The position numbers and the translations under genes were made by a program. The notes below the pieces were generated by a model. It did no database searches. It saw nothing but the letters and a program-made list of their open reading frames with translations, and was not told the origin of the DNA. DNA of 64,000 nt. Source: Gallionellaceae bacterium (lineage in GTDB: Bacteria; Pseudomonadota; Gammaproteobacteria; Burkholderiales; Gallionellaceae). How positions within the stretch are numbered: the first letter of the stretch is position 1; the number at the start of each line of letters is the position of its first letter. The stretch lies in NCBI GenBank assembly GCA_009773615.1, contig WSYA01000006.1:1-64000 (forward strand), read 5' to 3'. Positions 1-9,162 of this stretch are shown piece by piece.

Positions 1-87
1 AACCGTGACCATTTCAAGATCGCCATCTATTTCCATTGCGGCGGCCTTGATCTGTATCCGGCTCAGGTTACCCACGGGAAAGTCTGA
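1..87 (+). CDS. possible 3' end of an unrecognised gene
   Basis: Frame 1 is open from the window edge to a TGA at 85-87 (29 codons, ending ...QVTHGKV). The peptide does not resemble Fis or RuvC, the usual purH neighbours in this class, and I do not recognise it. Twenty-nine open codons can occur by chance, and the complementary strand is also open over part of this stretch, so the call is weak. It would lie 37 bp upstream of purH on the same strand. Confidence 0.25.
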   Translation, partial: NRDHFKIAIYFHCGGLDLYPAQVTHGKV

Positions 88-124
88 TGAACCATAAAAT
101 TAAATCGTAACCTTCGGAAATAAA

Positions 125-1690
125 ATGGCAACCATCACACAAGCACTCATCAGCGTATCGGACAAATCCGGTGTCCTCGAATTCGCCCAAGGCCTGCATC
201 AACTTGGCGTGAAGATTTTGTCCACCGGCGGCACGGCAAAATTGCTCGCCGACAACGGCGTGCCCTGCACCGAAGTCGCGGACTACACCGGCTTCCCCGA
301 AATGCTCGACGGTCGCGTGAAGACGCTGCAACCGAAAGTGCATGCCGGTATTCTGGCGCGCCGCGATTTGCCCGAGCATGTGGCCACGCTGAAGAAGCAC
401 GACATTCCGACAATTGATTTGGTGGTGGTGAATCTGTATCCGTTCGCGGCAACCATCGCCAAGCCCGGCTGCACATTGGAAGATGCCATCGAGAACATCG
501 ACATCGGCGGGCCGACCATGGTGCGCTCCGCAGCGAAGAACCACGCACACGTCGCCATCGTCACCGACCCGACCGACTACGCCGATGTGCTGGCCGAGAT
601 GCAAACCAACAAGGGCGCGGTGAGCGAAGCCACGCGTTTCGATCTGGCGAAGAAGGCGTTCTCGCACACCGCCGCTTACGACAGCATGATCAGCAACTAC
701 CTCACCACGATCAGCAGCGACGGCGCCAAGAGCGAGTTCCCCGCACAAATCAATTTCAACTTCGCCAAAGTGCAGGACATGCGCTACGGAGAGAACCCGC
801 ATCAGCACGCCGCGTTCTACCGCGACCTCAACCCGGTGGCGGGTGGCATCTCCGACTACACCCAGTTGCAAGGCAAGGAACTTTCCTACAACAACATCGG
901 CGACGCCGATGCGGCGTGGGAACTTGTAAAGACGTTCGACCAACCCGCCTGCGTCATCGTCAAACACGCTAACCCTTGCGGTGTGGCGATCGCAGACACT
1001 GCGCTGAATGCCTACAAACTGGCTTACGCCACCGACACCACTTCCGCGTTCGGCGGCATCATCGCCTTCAACCGCGAACTGGATGCAGAGAGCGCCACAC
1101 AGATCACCGCCAACCAGTTCGTCGAACTCATCATCGCGCCTTCGGCTTCCGAGGCCGCTTTGAAAGTGACAGCAGCGAAACAGAACGTGCGCGTGCTCAC
1201 CGTGCCGCTGTCCAATGCACACAACCAGTACGACGTGAAGCGCGTGAGCGGCGGTCTGCTGGTGCAGACACCGGATGCGCTCAACGTGCAACTGGCGCAA
1301 CTCAAAGTGGTGAGCAAAGTGCAGCCGAGCAAACAACAGTTAACCGATCTGCTGTTCGCATGGCGCGTGGCAAAGTATGTGAAATCCAACGCCATCGTGT
1401 TCTGCAAAAACGGCCAGACACTGGGCGTGGGCGCAGGCCAGATGAGCCGCGTGGACAGTACGCGCATCGCCAGCATCAAGGCACAAAATGCGGGCATGAG
1501 CTTGGTTGATTCCGTCGTGTCATCCGACGCCTTCTTCCCGTTTCGCGACGGCATCGACGTGCTGGCGGCGGCGGGTGCAAAAGCCGTCATTCAGCCCGGC
1601 GGTTCCATGCGTGATGAAGAAGTCATCGCAGCGGCGGACGAACATGGCTTGGCGATGGTCTTTACCGGCTTCAGACATTTCCGTCATTGA
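125..1690 (+). CDS. purH: bifunctional AICAR formyltransferase / IMP cyclohydrolase PurH
   Basis: Catalyses the last two steps of purine synthesis in the cytoplasm: formylation of AICAR with 10-formyl-THF, then ring closure to IMP. The 521-residue length fits the family (about 520-530). An N-terminal MGS-like cyclohydrolase domain (about 1-150, with [13 protein letters not shown] and [15 protein letters not shown]) is followed by the AICAR transformylase domain, with RYGENPHQ near residue 221 and the VKHANPCG motif near 280. GGAA lies just before the ATG. purD follows after three small accessory genes, so the two purine genes probably once adjoined. Confidence 0.97.
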   Translation: MATITQALISVSDKSGVLEFAQGLHQLGVKILSTGGTAKLLADNGVPCTEVADYTGFPEMLDGRVKTLQPKVHAGILARRDLPEHVATLKKHDIPTIDLVVVNLYPFAATIAKPGCTLEDAIENIDIGGPTMVRSAAKNHAHVAIVTDPTDYADVLAEMQTNKGAVSEATRFDLAKKAFSHTAAYDSMISNYLTTISSDGAKSEFPAQINFNFAKVQDMRYGENPHQHAAFYRDLNPVAGGISDYTQLQGKELSYNNIGDADAAWELVKTFDQPACVIVKHANPCGVAIADTALNAYKLAYATDTTSAFGGIIAFNRELDAESATQITANQFVELIIAPSASEAALKVTAAKQNVRVLTVPLSNAHNQYDVKRVSGGLLVQTPDALNVQLAQLKVVSKVQPSKQQLTDLLFAWRVAKYVKSNAIVFCKNGQTLGVGAGQMSRVDSTRIASIKAQNAGMSLVDSVVSSDAFFPFRDGIDVLAAAGAKAVIQPGGSMRDEEVIAAADEHGLAMVFTGFRHFRH

Positions 1691-1702
1691 TAAGGTATTG
1701 CT

Positions 1703-1945
1703 GTGAAATTCACACAATATTTTCATACGATGCGTCTCCGACCTGATAGAACTGGCGTTCAGCTTGAATGGATACAACAAGTGATAGATCATCCAGCCAA
1801 GCAAGTAATTCAAGCGGATGGCCGCATCCGTCGCTGGGCTTCGATTTCCGAAGCCGACGGAAAGTTTCTCCGTGTTATTCTGCTTGATGATGGCGAAACC
1901 ATTCACAATGCTTTCTTCGACAGGAGTTACAGTGATGAAGATTAA
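1703..1945 (+). CDS. DUF4258-like small protein
   Basis: An 80-residue protein starting 12 bp after the purH stop. The pattern fits the DUF4258 family: an N-terminal HT.R...R segment, a central DGRIRRW strand, then KFLRVILLDDGETIHNAFFDR. This family is often encoded beside DUF2283, as here, and such pairs are sometimes regarded as toxin-antitoxin-like, although this is not established. The stop overlaps the next start by 11 bp, so translation is probably coupled. No catalytic residue can be assigned with certainty. Confidence 0.75.
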   Translation: MKFTQYFHTMRLRPDRTGVQLEWIQQVIDHPAKQVIQADGRIRRWASISEADGKFLRVILLDDGETIHNAFFDRSYSDED

Positions 1946-2132
1946 ATACTTCCAAGATACCGACACACTTTACATTGAGTTGCGCGAGGCAATGGTTGCT
2001 GAAACCAACGATGTCGATGAGAACACGCTGCTTGATCTAGATGCGAGCGGTAAGATTTGCGGCATCACCATCGAACATGCAACCGAACGAGTAGATTTGC
2101 CCAATTTCTCTTTTGAACGCATGGCTGCATGA
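1935..2132 (+). CDS. DUF2283 family protein
   Basis: A 65-residue protein beginning MKIKYFQDTDTLYIEL, with the family's hallmark pattern of D.L.i...........E......D.d..G...GI.IE.A (DENTLLDLDASGKICGITIEHA). A GGAG-like sequence (CAGGAGTT) lies before the ATG at 1935, inside the end of the upstream gene. The overlap indicates co-translation with the DUF4258-like protein. The molecular function of DUF2283 is not established. A partner or antitoxin role is inferred only from the pairing. Confidence 0.8.
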   Translation: MKIKYFQDTDTLYIELREAMVAETNDVDENTLLDLDASGKICGITIEHATERVDLPNFSFERMAA

Positions 2133-2150
2133 AAATGTAGGGAGCTTCAA

Positions 2151-2387
2151 ATGTTACTCGATGTTGTGAATGTAAAAACCACACCGGACTTTCAGCTTGA
2201 TCTGAGTTTTCAGAATGGCGAGCATCGGCGTTTTGATATGAAACCTTTATTGGCCATGCGTCCCTGGAGTCGTATTGCCTCTGAGCAGTTGTTCCATCGC
2301 GCATCTGTCGCTTATGGAACAGTGATTTGGCCGGGTGAACTTGATATTGCACCGGAAACGCTCTACGACGATTCTGTTCCATTATAA
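2151..2387 (+). CDS. DUF2442 family protein
   Basis: A 78-residue protein ending in the family signature (G.v.WpgelDIaPEtLY) at about residues 56-73. DUF2442 proteins are small proteins of unknown function, commonly found next to DUF4160 or other toxin-antitoxin-like genes. This one starts 18 bp after the DUF2283 stop, so the three small genes probably form one unit between purH and purD. A GGAG sits 9 bp before the ATG. No role is assigned. Confidence 0.8.
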   Translation: MLLDVVNVKTTPDFQLDLSFQNGEHRRFDMKPLLAMRPWSRIASEQLFHRASVAYGTVIWPGELDIAPETLYDDSVPL

Positions 2388-2443
2388 GCATTCGGGTTAC
2401 GCAAAACTCTGCTAACTCAATCTACGATAGGTTTGAGGTCTTT

Positions 2444-3718
2444 ATGAAAATTCTAGTCATCGGTAACGGCGGTCGCGAACACGCAATGGCATGGCGCTTG
2501 GCGCAGGGTGCCAAGGTACAGAAGGTATACGTCGCGCCCGGAAATGCGGGCACGGCGCTGGAAGAAGGGGTGGAAAACATCGCCATCACCGCCATTTCCG
2601 AACTCATCGAATTCGTAAAACGCGAGCACATCGAGCTTACCGTGGTTGGCCCGGAAGCCCCGTTGGCGGCGGGTATCGTCGATGCTTTCCATGTTGCCGG
2701 ACTGAAGATATTCGGCCCGACCCAGGCTGCCGCACAACTCGAATCCTCCAAGGATTTCGCCAAGCGCTTCATGACGCGCCACAACATTCCCACGGCCTTT
2801 TTTGAAACCTTCAGCGACATCAAGGCCGCGAAGGCGTATGTCGAAAAGCACGGCGCTCCCATCGTCGTTAAAGCCGACGGACTCGCGGCGGGCAAGGGTG
2901 TGGTCGTAGCGATGAGCAAGGACGAAGCGTTCGACGCCATCGACATGATGCTGTCCGACAACAAACTCGGCGATGCAGGGGCGCGCGTGGTGATCGAAGA
3001 ATTCCTCGCGGGTGAGGAAGCCAGTTTCATCGTCATGGTCGACGGCAAGAACGTGTTGGCGATGGCGACCAGTCAGGATCACAAGCGTCTGCGCGACGGC
3101 GACCTCGGCCCCAACACCGGCGGCATGGGCGCGTATTCCCCCGCTCCGGTGGTTTCGCCGAAGATCCATGCGCGCGTGCTGCGCGAGGTGATTCATCCCG
3201 TGGTGCAGGGCATGGCGAGCGAGGGCATCATCTACACCGGCTTCTTGTACGCGGGGCTGATGATCTCCCCCGATGGTGGCATTAAAGTGCTGGAGTTCAA
3301 CTGCCGCATGGGCGACCCCGAGACACAGCCCATCATGCTGCGTTTGAAGAGCGACTTCGCCGCCATCATCGAGCACGCCGTCAACGGCACGCTGGATAAA
3401 ATTGAAGCAGAGTGGGACAGACGCACCGCGCTCGGCGTGGTGATGGCGGCGGCGAACTATCCCGATACGCCGCGCAAAGGCGATGTCATCAACGACCTGC
3501 CGAAGAAACTGGAAGACGCGCATGTGTTCCATGCCGGCACCTCGCTGCTCGACGGCAAGGTGATCACCAGCGGAGGACGCGTGCTGTGCGTCGTAGCGCT
3601 GGGCGACATGGTGAAAGTGGCTCAAAAGCGCGCCTACGAGATCGCCGACAACATCCACTTCGACGGATGCCAGATGCGGCGCGACATCGGCTACCGCGCC
3701 ATCATGCCAAGGAAGTAA
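2444..3718 (+). CDS. purD: phosphoribosylamine-glycine ligase PurD (GARS)
   Basis: An ATP-grasp enzyme that joins glycine to 5-phosphoribosylamine, the second step of purine synthesis. At 424 residues it is full length. The start [14 protein letters not shown] is the family's N-terminal motif, preceded by GAGG. The ATP-grasp core includes [15 protein letters not shown] (about 142-156), [19 protein letters not shown] (about 212-230) and the metal-binding [12 protein letters not shown] (about 283-294). tsaC starts immediately at its stop codon. Confidence 0.97.
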   Translation: MKILVIGNGGREHAMAWRLAQGAKVQKVYVAPGNAGTALEEGVENIAITAISELIEFVKREHIELTVVGPEAPLAAGIVDAFHVAGLKIFGPTQAAAQLESSKDFAKRFMTRHNIPTAFFETFSDIKAAKAYVEKHGAPIVVKADGLAAGKGVVVAMSKDEAFDAIDMMLSDNKLGDAGARVVIEEFLAGEEASFIVMVDGKNVLAMATSQDHKRLRDGDLGPNTGGMGAYSPAPVVSPKIHARVLREVIHPVVQGMASEGIIYTGFLYAGLMISPDGGIKVLEFNCRMGDPETQPIMLRLKSDFAAIIEHAVNGTLDKIEAEWDRRTALGVVMAAANYPDTPRKGDVINDLPKKLEDAHVFHAGTSLLDGKVITSGGRVLCVVALGDMVKVAQKRAYEIADNIHFDGCQMRRDIGYRAIMPRK

Positions 3719-4276
3719 TTGCATCGCGCTGATGCATCGCCCCGCCACATCGCCGCGCATCTCAAGCGCGGCGGCCTCATCGCCTACCCCACCGAGTCCT
3801 GCTACGGGCTGGGCTGCGACCCGTCCAATCGCCGCGCGGTGCAGCGCATTCTCAAGCTCAAGCAACGTCCACAGCGCAAAGGGCTGATCCTGATCGCATC
3901 GCATTACCATCAGGTCGCGCGCTATCTGAAGCCGCTCTCGCGGCAAGAACAGACCAAGTTACAGCACGATGGCGCGCAGGCGATTACGTATCTGATGCCG
4001 GTCAGGGACTCCACACCGCGCTGGTTGCGCGGCGATCACGATACCTTGGCGATACGCTTTACCGCCCATCCTTTTGCCAAACAACTCTGCCGCAGCGCAG
4101 ACAGTGCGCTGGTCTCTACCAGTGCCAACCGCAGCGGGATGCGCCCTGCCAAGACCTTCGCGGAGTGCCAGAGACTGTTCGGAAAAAATGTGTGGGTATT
4201 GCGTGGCAAAGTGGGCAAACGCAAGCAACCCTCGACGATTCGCGCGTGGGTGGATGGTAGAATCGTGCGCAACTAA
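3719..4276 (+). CDS. tsaC: threonylcarbamoyl-AMP synthase TsaC (Sua5/YrdC family)
   Basis: Makes threonylcarbamoyl-AMP from threonine, bicarbonate and ATP, the precursor of the t6A37 modification of ANN-decoding tRNAs. The 185-residue length equals short-form TsaC. Motifs are GGLIAYPTESCYGLGCD near residue 17, KLKQRPQRKGLILI near 41 and STSANRSG near 132. No ATG is available in frame. The best start is the TTG at 3719-3721, directly after the purD TAA, which suggests translational coupling to purD. Confidence 0.93.
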   Translation: MHRADASPRHIAAHLKRGGLIAYPTESCYGLGCDPSNRRAVQRILKLKQRPQRKGLILIASHYHQVARYLKPLSRQEQTKLQHDGAQAITYLMPVRDSTPRWLRGDHDTLAIRFTAHPFAKQLCRSADSALVSTSANRSGMRPAKTFAECQRLFGKNVWVLRGKVGKRKQPSTIRAWVDGRIVRN

Positions 4277-4311
4277 TAATTCAATAACCAACCCGCATTA
4301 CCGGAGAAAAC

Positions 4312-5226
4312 ATGGATAGCACCGCCGTCAAAAAATATCTGCTCGAATTGCAAGAGCTCATCGTCGAACGTCTGGAGCAAGTGGACGGCAAAAAATTCCT
4401 GCGCGACAAATGGACGCGTTCAACAGGTAGCGGCGGCATCGGCAAAGGGGAAGGCATCAGCTGTATCCTCGAAGAAGGCAATGTGCTGGAGCGCGGTGGC
4501 GTGGCATTCTCGCATGTGCAGGGCGACAAGATGCCCGCTTCCGCCACCGCGCATCGCCCCGAGCTGGCCGGATGCAGCTGGGAAGCGATGGGTGTATCGC
4601 TGGTGATGCACCCGCGCAATCCTTATGCGCCGACCTCGCATGCCAACGTGCGCATGTTCATGGCGCATAAACCCGACGGTGAAAAAGTATTCTGGTTCGG
4701 CGGCGGCATGGATCTCACGCCTTACTACGGCTTCGAGGAAGACGCTCAGCACTTTCACCAAATCTGCAAAAACTCGCTCGCGCCGTTCGATCCCGTGCTG
4801 CATGCGAAATATAAAAAATGGTGCGACGACTATTTCTTTCTCAAACACCGCAACGAACCGCGCGGCGTGGGCGGCATCTTCTTCGACGATTTGAGCGAAC
4901 CAAATTTCGACGCCTGCTTCGCCATCCAGCAGAGTGTCGGTGACCACTACCTGTCGGCCTATGTGCCGCTGCTGGAAAAACGCAAAGACACGCCCTACGG
5001 CGAACGCGAGCGCGACTTCCAGCTGTACCGTCGCGGGCGCTATGTCGAATTCAATCTGGTCATCGACCGTGGCACCATCTTCGGCTTGCAATCAAACGGG
5101 CGCACCGAGTCCATCCTGCTGTCCATGCCGCCGCTGGTGAAATGGCGCTACGACTGGCATCCCGAAAAGGGCACGCCGGAAGCGGAGTTATACGACAAAT
5201 ATCTTGTACCCAAAGATTGGGTATAG
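4312..5226 (+). CDS. hemF: oxygen-dependent coproporphyrinogen III oxidase HemF
   Basis: Decarboxylates two propionates of coproporphyrinogen III to give protoporphyrinogen IX, using O2. At 304 residues it matches the family (about 300). Diagnostic stretches are [21 protein letters not shown] (positions 4441-4503), [19 protein letters not shown], the [11 protein letters not shown] segment near residue 127 and [19 protein letters not shown] near 232. The Shine-Dalgarno is GGAG, 5 nt before the ATG. The gene ends the purD-tsaC-hemF run and is followed by a strong terminator. An oxygen-dependent enzyme implies life with at least some O2. Confidence 0.97.
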   Translation: MDSTAVKKYLLELQELIVERLEQVDGKKFLRDKWTRSTGSGGIGKGEGISCILEEGNVLERGGVAFSHVQGDKMPASATAHRPELAGCSWEAMGVSLVMHPRNPYAPTSHANVRMFMAHKPDGEKVFWFGGGMDLTPYYGFEEDAQHFHQICKNSLAPFDPVLHAKYKKWCDDYFFLKHRNEPRGVGGIFFDDLSEPNFDACFAIQQSVGDHYLSAYVPLLEKRKDTPYGERERDFQLYRRGRYVEFNLVIDRGTIFGLQSNGRTESILLSMPPLVKWRYDWHPEKGTPEAELYDKYLVPKDWV

Positions 5227-5234
5227 GAAAAAAC

Positions 5235-5263
5235 AAAAGCCCGCGCTGCGGGCTTTTATTTTT
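5235..5263 (+). terminator. rho-independent terminator of hemF
   Basis: A perfect 10-bp stem, AAAAGCCCGC (5235-5244) and GCGGGCTTTT (5248-5257), with a 3-nt loop, is followed by a T-rich run to 5263. It begins 8 bp after the hemF stop. The A-tract on the other side would also let it work on the reverse strand. Confidence 0.9.
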
Positions 5264-5286
5264 CAGTGACACCTCTAGTTGGACAA

Positions 5287-5502
5287 TCAAAACTTTAGCG
5301 ATGTGCCCTGCATCCAATAGGTCAGTTGAGGAGCAACTGGATCGGAATCTGTTTGTTCTGAATAACAATCATGGCTCCAGCAGCATCCATCAGGCATGCA
5401 GTTATGTATGGATTTAGTGGCGTAACAAGGCGTATTACCTTCATCAATCTGAATTTGACGAATAAGCATTACTTGAAGACTAGATGAATTGTTTTGTAAC
5501 AT
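5287..5502 (-). CDS. small cysteine-rich hypothetical protein
   Basis: A 71-residue reverse-strand ORF starting at the ATG at 5502; an in-frame ATG two codons upstream, at 5508, is also possible. The start at 5502 has AAGGGGG about 7 nt upstream, a strong ribosome-binding site. Five cysteines cluster in the middle (C-x8-C-x4-CC-x4-C, within TPCYATKSIHNC and MPDGCCWSHDC). There is no signal peptide or membrane segment. I do not recognise a family. The pattern could bind a metal or resemble a modified-peptide core, but no modifying enzyme lies nearby. Confidence 0.5.
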   Translation of the reverse strand: MLQNNSSSLQVMLIRQIQIDEGNTPCYATKSIHNCMPDGCCWSHDCYSEQTDSDPVAPQLTYWMQGTSLKF

Positions 5503-5506
5503 TTGC

Positions 5507-5539
5507 ATCCCCCTTAAACTGTAAAATTAGTGGGGGGAT
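5507..5539 (-). promoter_or_regulatory. hairpin masking the ribosome-binding site of the cysteine-rich ORF
   Basis: On the reverse strand ATCCCCC (5539-5533) can pair perfectly with GGGGGAT (5513-5507) across a 19-nt AT-rich loop. The 3' arm contains the G-run of the Shine-Dalgarno and the upstream ATG. The structure would hide the start site unless opened by temperature, a ligand or a trans factor. This is read from the sequence only; regulation is inferred. Confidence 0.5.
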
Positions 5540-5649
5540 TCTACAATCTTGAAAAAAGAAACATATATGTCGAACGGCCTAGACATTAGTTTATACACGC
5601 CTATATCTTGAGTGATGGATTATTTTAGAATCTATCCGCATTTATTTGT

Positions 5650-8600
5650 TTATACGAATAATTTTCCACCAGCCAGCAGCGCGTCGAACTCTTCTGCCGG
5701 TATCGGCTTGGCATATAGGTAACCTTGCGCGTAATCGCATCCAGCGCTGAGCAAAATATTGCGCTGCTCGATAGTCTCCACACCTTCTGCAACTACTTTC
5801 AAGCCAAGTTTATGCGCCATCACGATGATGGCTTCAGACAGCGCGAGGTCGTTCGGATCGCTGGCAAGGTCGCGCACGAACGAGCGATCGATCTTGAGAT
5901 AGTCGATGTCGAATTTTTTCAGGTAGGAAAGCGAAGAATAGCCGGTGCCGAAATCGTCCAGCGCCACTTGTATACCGGCATCGCGGAAATTCAGCAAACT
6001 CTGCGTCACCTCCGCTCTGGCATCGAGCAACAGCCCCTCGGTGATTTCGATCACCATGCATTCGCCCGGCAATCCGATCTTGCGCAGATGTGCCACCCAA
6101 CCTTCATTCTTTTCATCGCGAAGGAATTGGTTCGGGGATTTGTTCACGCTCACTTGTTTGCAGGAATAACCCTGCGTATGCCAGCGCCGCATCCATTCGG
6201 CCGCTTCATGAAAGACCCAATCGCCTATATCCACGATCAATCCGGTCTCTTCCGCGAGCGGGATGAATTCCAACGGGTTGACTAGTCCGCGTTGCGGATG
6301 TTGCCAGCGGATCAGCGCTTCGGCTTTAAATATCTCACCGCTGCGCAGATCAATAATGGGTTGAAAATAGACACGGAATTGCTTGGCTGATAGCGCGCCG
6401 CGCATATCTTTAATGAGACGCAGGCGGCTTTGCGCATGCTCCTGCATCGCGCTGGTGAAATAGCTGAAGCCGTTGCGTCCGCGACTCTTGGCGACATACA
6501 TCGCCTGATCGGCATTCTTGAGCAAATCTTCCACTGTGACAGCATCGTTGGGATAGAGCGTGATGCCGAGGCTGGCGGACATGTAGATCGACTCGTCGCC
6601 GAGCTGGAACGGCATGGCGAGAGTTTCGATTATCTGCTCGGCAATCGGCTCTACGCGATGAACACCTTCGAGTTGCGACAGAATGACGGTGAACTCGTCG
6701 CCGCCGATACGCGCCACCGTGTCGGAATCGCGCACGCAAGCGCTGATGCGCCGCGCGGCTTCCACCAGCAGCAGATCGCCGACATCGTGCCCCAAGGTAT
6801 CGTTCACCTCCTTGAAGCGGTCGAGATCGATGAACAATAGAGCCAGTGCCTGGTTTATTCGATGCGTCTTGTGCATCTCCTGTTCCAAGCGGTCATGAAA
6901 CAAACGGCGGTTGGGCAAATGCGTGACGCTGTCGTAGTTGGCTTGATGCCAGATCAGATTTTCGGCGCGCTTGTGCTCAATGGCGATGCTCGCGAGATTG
7001 GCTGCCTGTTGAATCATTTCAATATCGCTCGCATTTGGAACACCGGGCTGACCTTGATAGATAGCGAAAGTGCCGAGTATCTTTCCATTGCTGGAGCGTA
7101 TCGGCTCCGACCAACAAGAGACCAAGCCGCCCTGTTTTGCCAAAGCGAGAATTTCTGTAAAGGGTATCCAATAGGGATGCTTATAGATGTCCTCAACGAT
7201 CACGCGCTCGCCGCGAAACACCGCTGTGCCGCAGCTACCAACCCCGTCGCCGATTGGCAAATCGTGTACCGCCCGGTTATATGCATCCGGCAGGCTCGGT
7301 GCCGCGCCCAGCAGCAAATGTTTACCCGCATCATCCAATAGCAGAATGGAACAGAGCAGGTCGCTACGGACGTTCTCCACCGTACGTACCACCTGCAACA
7401 GCACCTCCGGCAGCTCTCCGCCCTTGGCCAGCAATTCGAAGATCATGTTGCGCGTGCGCTCCTGCTCCGCGTTGCGCTGGCGCTCGGTGATATCGCGCCC
7501 GACACCGATCAAACCGAGCAACTCACCTTTAGTGCCGAACAGCGGAGTCTTGATCATCTCCAGAAAAATGTTGCGTCCGTCGGCAGCAGGCATCCATTCT
7601 TCGTAGCGATGCGGCGCTTTACCGGCCATCGCCTGCTTATCTTGCGAACTGAAATACCGCGCTCTTTCTTCCGGGAAAAAATCGTAAATGGTTTTGCCGA
7701 TGAGTTCGCTTTCACTACGCCCGAGCAGCGACTCGAACGCCTTGTTGCAACCGAGGAATCGTCCGTCGCGATCCTTGTAAAAAATATAATCTGGAATCGT
7801 GTTGATCACGCTTTTCAAGCGATGGCCTATGGCGTGGATCGCGTCGTTTTGCGCCACATCTTTTTCGCGGCGCAGTATCTGAATGCGATCCGCCAAGGCG
7901 AATGACAGCAGCAACATCTCCAGCACCGAACCAATCTGAATACCGTACAGCGTGAAAAAATTGGTCGGCACCCAACCCATATTGCGTACCCCCATTATCG
8001 AAACGCCCACCATCAGCAGCGTCCACGCCAGCAGGAAATAATGTGCACCGGGATGGCCTTTGCGGAGACAAACGATGCCGCTGCTGATGACGGCGAGCGG
8101 CGTGATAACACCCAGCGCAGAAACAGCAAGAGCACCCCACCGGTATGGCAACGCGGCGCAAGCCAACAGGGTCAACAAGAAAAACGCGAGCAGGCCCTGT
8201 AACGCGAGGTCATGGCGCGGCGTGTTCTTTTTAGTATCGAGGAACAGGCGCGTGAACTGGATGCCGAACGCACCCGCCGCCGCGAACCCCACGGGCAACG
8301 CCGCATTTCCCCACGCAGGCCAGTTAGGCCATAAGAACTGATTGCCTAGCCCGCTCAATGTCATCAAGCCCACCGCCAGGCTGGCGACGAAACCGACATA
8401 CACCAAATAGACGCGTTCGCGTAGCGAGAAATACAGCAGCAAGTTATACAACATCAGACCCAGCCAGATGCCGAAATATAATGCCAGCACAGCATAAGTC
8501 TCGTGGTTATAGTTATCGAAGTCGTTCTCTTCCCACAGATGCAAAGGAATGGTCAACGTGCCGGACGACTGCACACGCAAATAGAGCATCTGTTGCCCGG

Positions 8601-9081
8601 CGGACAGCATGAGCGGAAAAACAAAATTTCGATGAGCGACCGGACGCTCTGCGAAAGGCACAAGGTCACCCGCGTCCAAACGCTGCCAACCGTTCGCGGC
8701 GGAGGTGTAGAACGAAACATGATCGAGAGACGAGAACGCGACTTCAAACAACATACGGTGGGTCAAAGCTTCGCGAGAGTCAACGGCCAGTCGCAGCCAA
8801 TAGCTTGAAGCGGAATGTCCGAAATTGATGTCGTTATGGAGCTGCGTATTACCCTGCGGAAAAGCGGGGTGAAAGTCGTCGCGGTGTGCCGCACCGCTCA
8901 CATCCTGAATGGTCAACGTGCCATTCGGGTCTTCCAGCACATCGACATACTGCGCGATGGAAAAATATGAGGTTTCCGGCAATAGCACCAACGGCGGAGA
9001 GGCTTGCGCGGCCATGCCGCAAAGTGAGGCATAAAGACCCAGCAGCAGGGAAGCAACCATGGACAGGCGCACTTTTTTCAT
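5650..9081 (-). CDS. membrane sensor diguanylate cyclase/phosphodiesterase (7TMR-DISM, PAS, GAF, GGDEF, EAL)
   Basis: About 1143 residues if translated from MKKVRL at 9081, which gives a clean signal peptide; an ATG nine codons upstream is also possible. Order of domains: periplasmic 7TMR-DISM extracellular domain (about 40-180), seven-helix membrane domain (about 195-400), PAS (about 430-550), GAF (about 560-710), GGDEF (RIGGDEF near 790) and EAL (KAEALIRW near 920). The GGDEF is intact and has the inhibitory RxxD five residues before it. The EAL carries EAL, NKSPNQ, DDFGTGYSS and EGVET, so both activities look retained. The protein would adjust c-di-GMP in response to periplasmic and cytoplasmic ligands. 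Confidence 0.93.
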   Translation of the reverse strand: MKKVRLSMVASLLLGLYASLCGMAAQASPPLVLLPETSYFSIAQYVDVLEDPNGTLTIQDVSGAAHRDDFHPAFPQGNTQLHNDINFGHSASSYWLRLAVDSREALTHRMLFEVAFSSLDHVSFYTSAANGWQRLDAGDLVPFAERPVAHRNFVFPLMLSAGQQMLYLRVQSSGTLTIPLHLWEENDFDNYNHETYAVLALYFGIWLGLMLYNLLLYFSLRERVYLVYVGFVASLAVGLMTLSGLGNQFLWPNWPAWGNAALPVGFAAAGAFGIQFTRLFLDTKKNTPRHDLALQGLLAFFLLTLLACAALPYRWGALAVSALGVITPLAVISSGIVCLRKGHPGAHYFLLAWTLLMVGVSIMGVRNMGWVPTNFFTLYGIQIGSVLEMLLLSFALADRIQILRREKDVAQNDAIHAIGHRLKSVINTIPDYIFYKDRDGRFLGCNKAFESLLGRSESELIGKTIYDFFPEERARYFSSQDKQAMAGKAPHRYEEWMPAADGRNIFLEMIKTPLFGTKGELLGLIGVGRDITERQRNAEQERTRNMIFELLAKGGELPEVLLQVVRTVENVRSDLLCSILLLDDAGKHLLLGAAPSLPDAYNRAVHDLPIGDGVGSCGTAVFRGERVIVEDIYKHPYWIPFTEILALAKQGGLVSCWSEPIRSSNGKILGTFAIYQGQPGVPNASDIEMIQQAANLASIAIEHKRAENLIWHQANYDSVTHLPNRRLFHDRLEQEMHKTHRINQALALLFIDLDRFKEVNDTLGHDVGDLLLVEAARRISACVRDSDTVARIGGDEFTVILSQLEGVHRVEPIAEQIIETLAMPFQLGDESIYMSASLGITLYPNDAVTVEDLLKNADQAMYVAKSRGRNGFSYFTSAMQEHAQSRLRLIKDMRGALSAKQFRVYFQPIIDLRSGEIFKAEALIRWQHPQRGLVNPLEFIPLAEETGLIVDIGDWVFHEAAEWMRRWHTQGYSCKQVSVNKSPNQFLRDEKNEGWVAHLRKIGLPGECMVIEITEGLLLDARAEVTQSLLNFRDAGIQVALDDFGTGYSSLSYLKKFDIDYLKIDRSFVRDLASDPNDLALSEAIIVMAHKLGLKVVAEGVETIEQRNILLSAGCDYAQGYLYAKPIPAEEFDALLAGGKLFV

Positions 9082-9162
9082 AGGTGGCAATCTTACGACA
9101 AATTGCATGCATAAATGTGATTCAATACACCCTCAATTATGACCAAATTCATGAGGATATAC

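Larger units (their letters stand above)
5264..5649. other. AT-rich gap between hemF and the GGDEF-EAL gene
   Basis: This 386-bp gap is visibly more AT-rich than its surroundings. It holds the reverse-strand cysteine-rich ORF (5287-5502) and its leader hairpin. Further right are a 10-bp palindrome, ACATATATGT (about 5570-5579), and A/T-rich sequence that may carry the promoter of the small ORF. No RNA gene or mobile-element remnant is recognisable. Confidence 0.6.

Noticed and set aside
68-1336. Long reverse-strand open frame (422 codons) over purH
   Set aside because: Antisense to a fully supported purH; it arises from codon bias of the true gene and shows no family motif or ribosome-binding site.
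2453-3946. Long reverse-strand open frame over purD
   Set aside because: Shadow of purD, low-complexity His/Asp/Val-rich composition typical of antisense frames.
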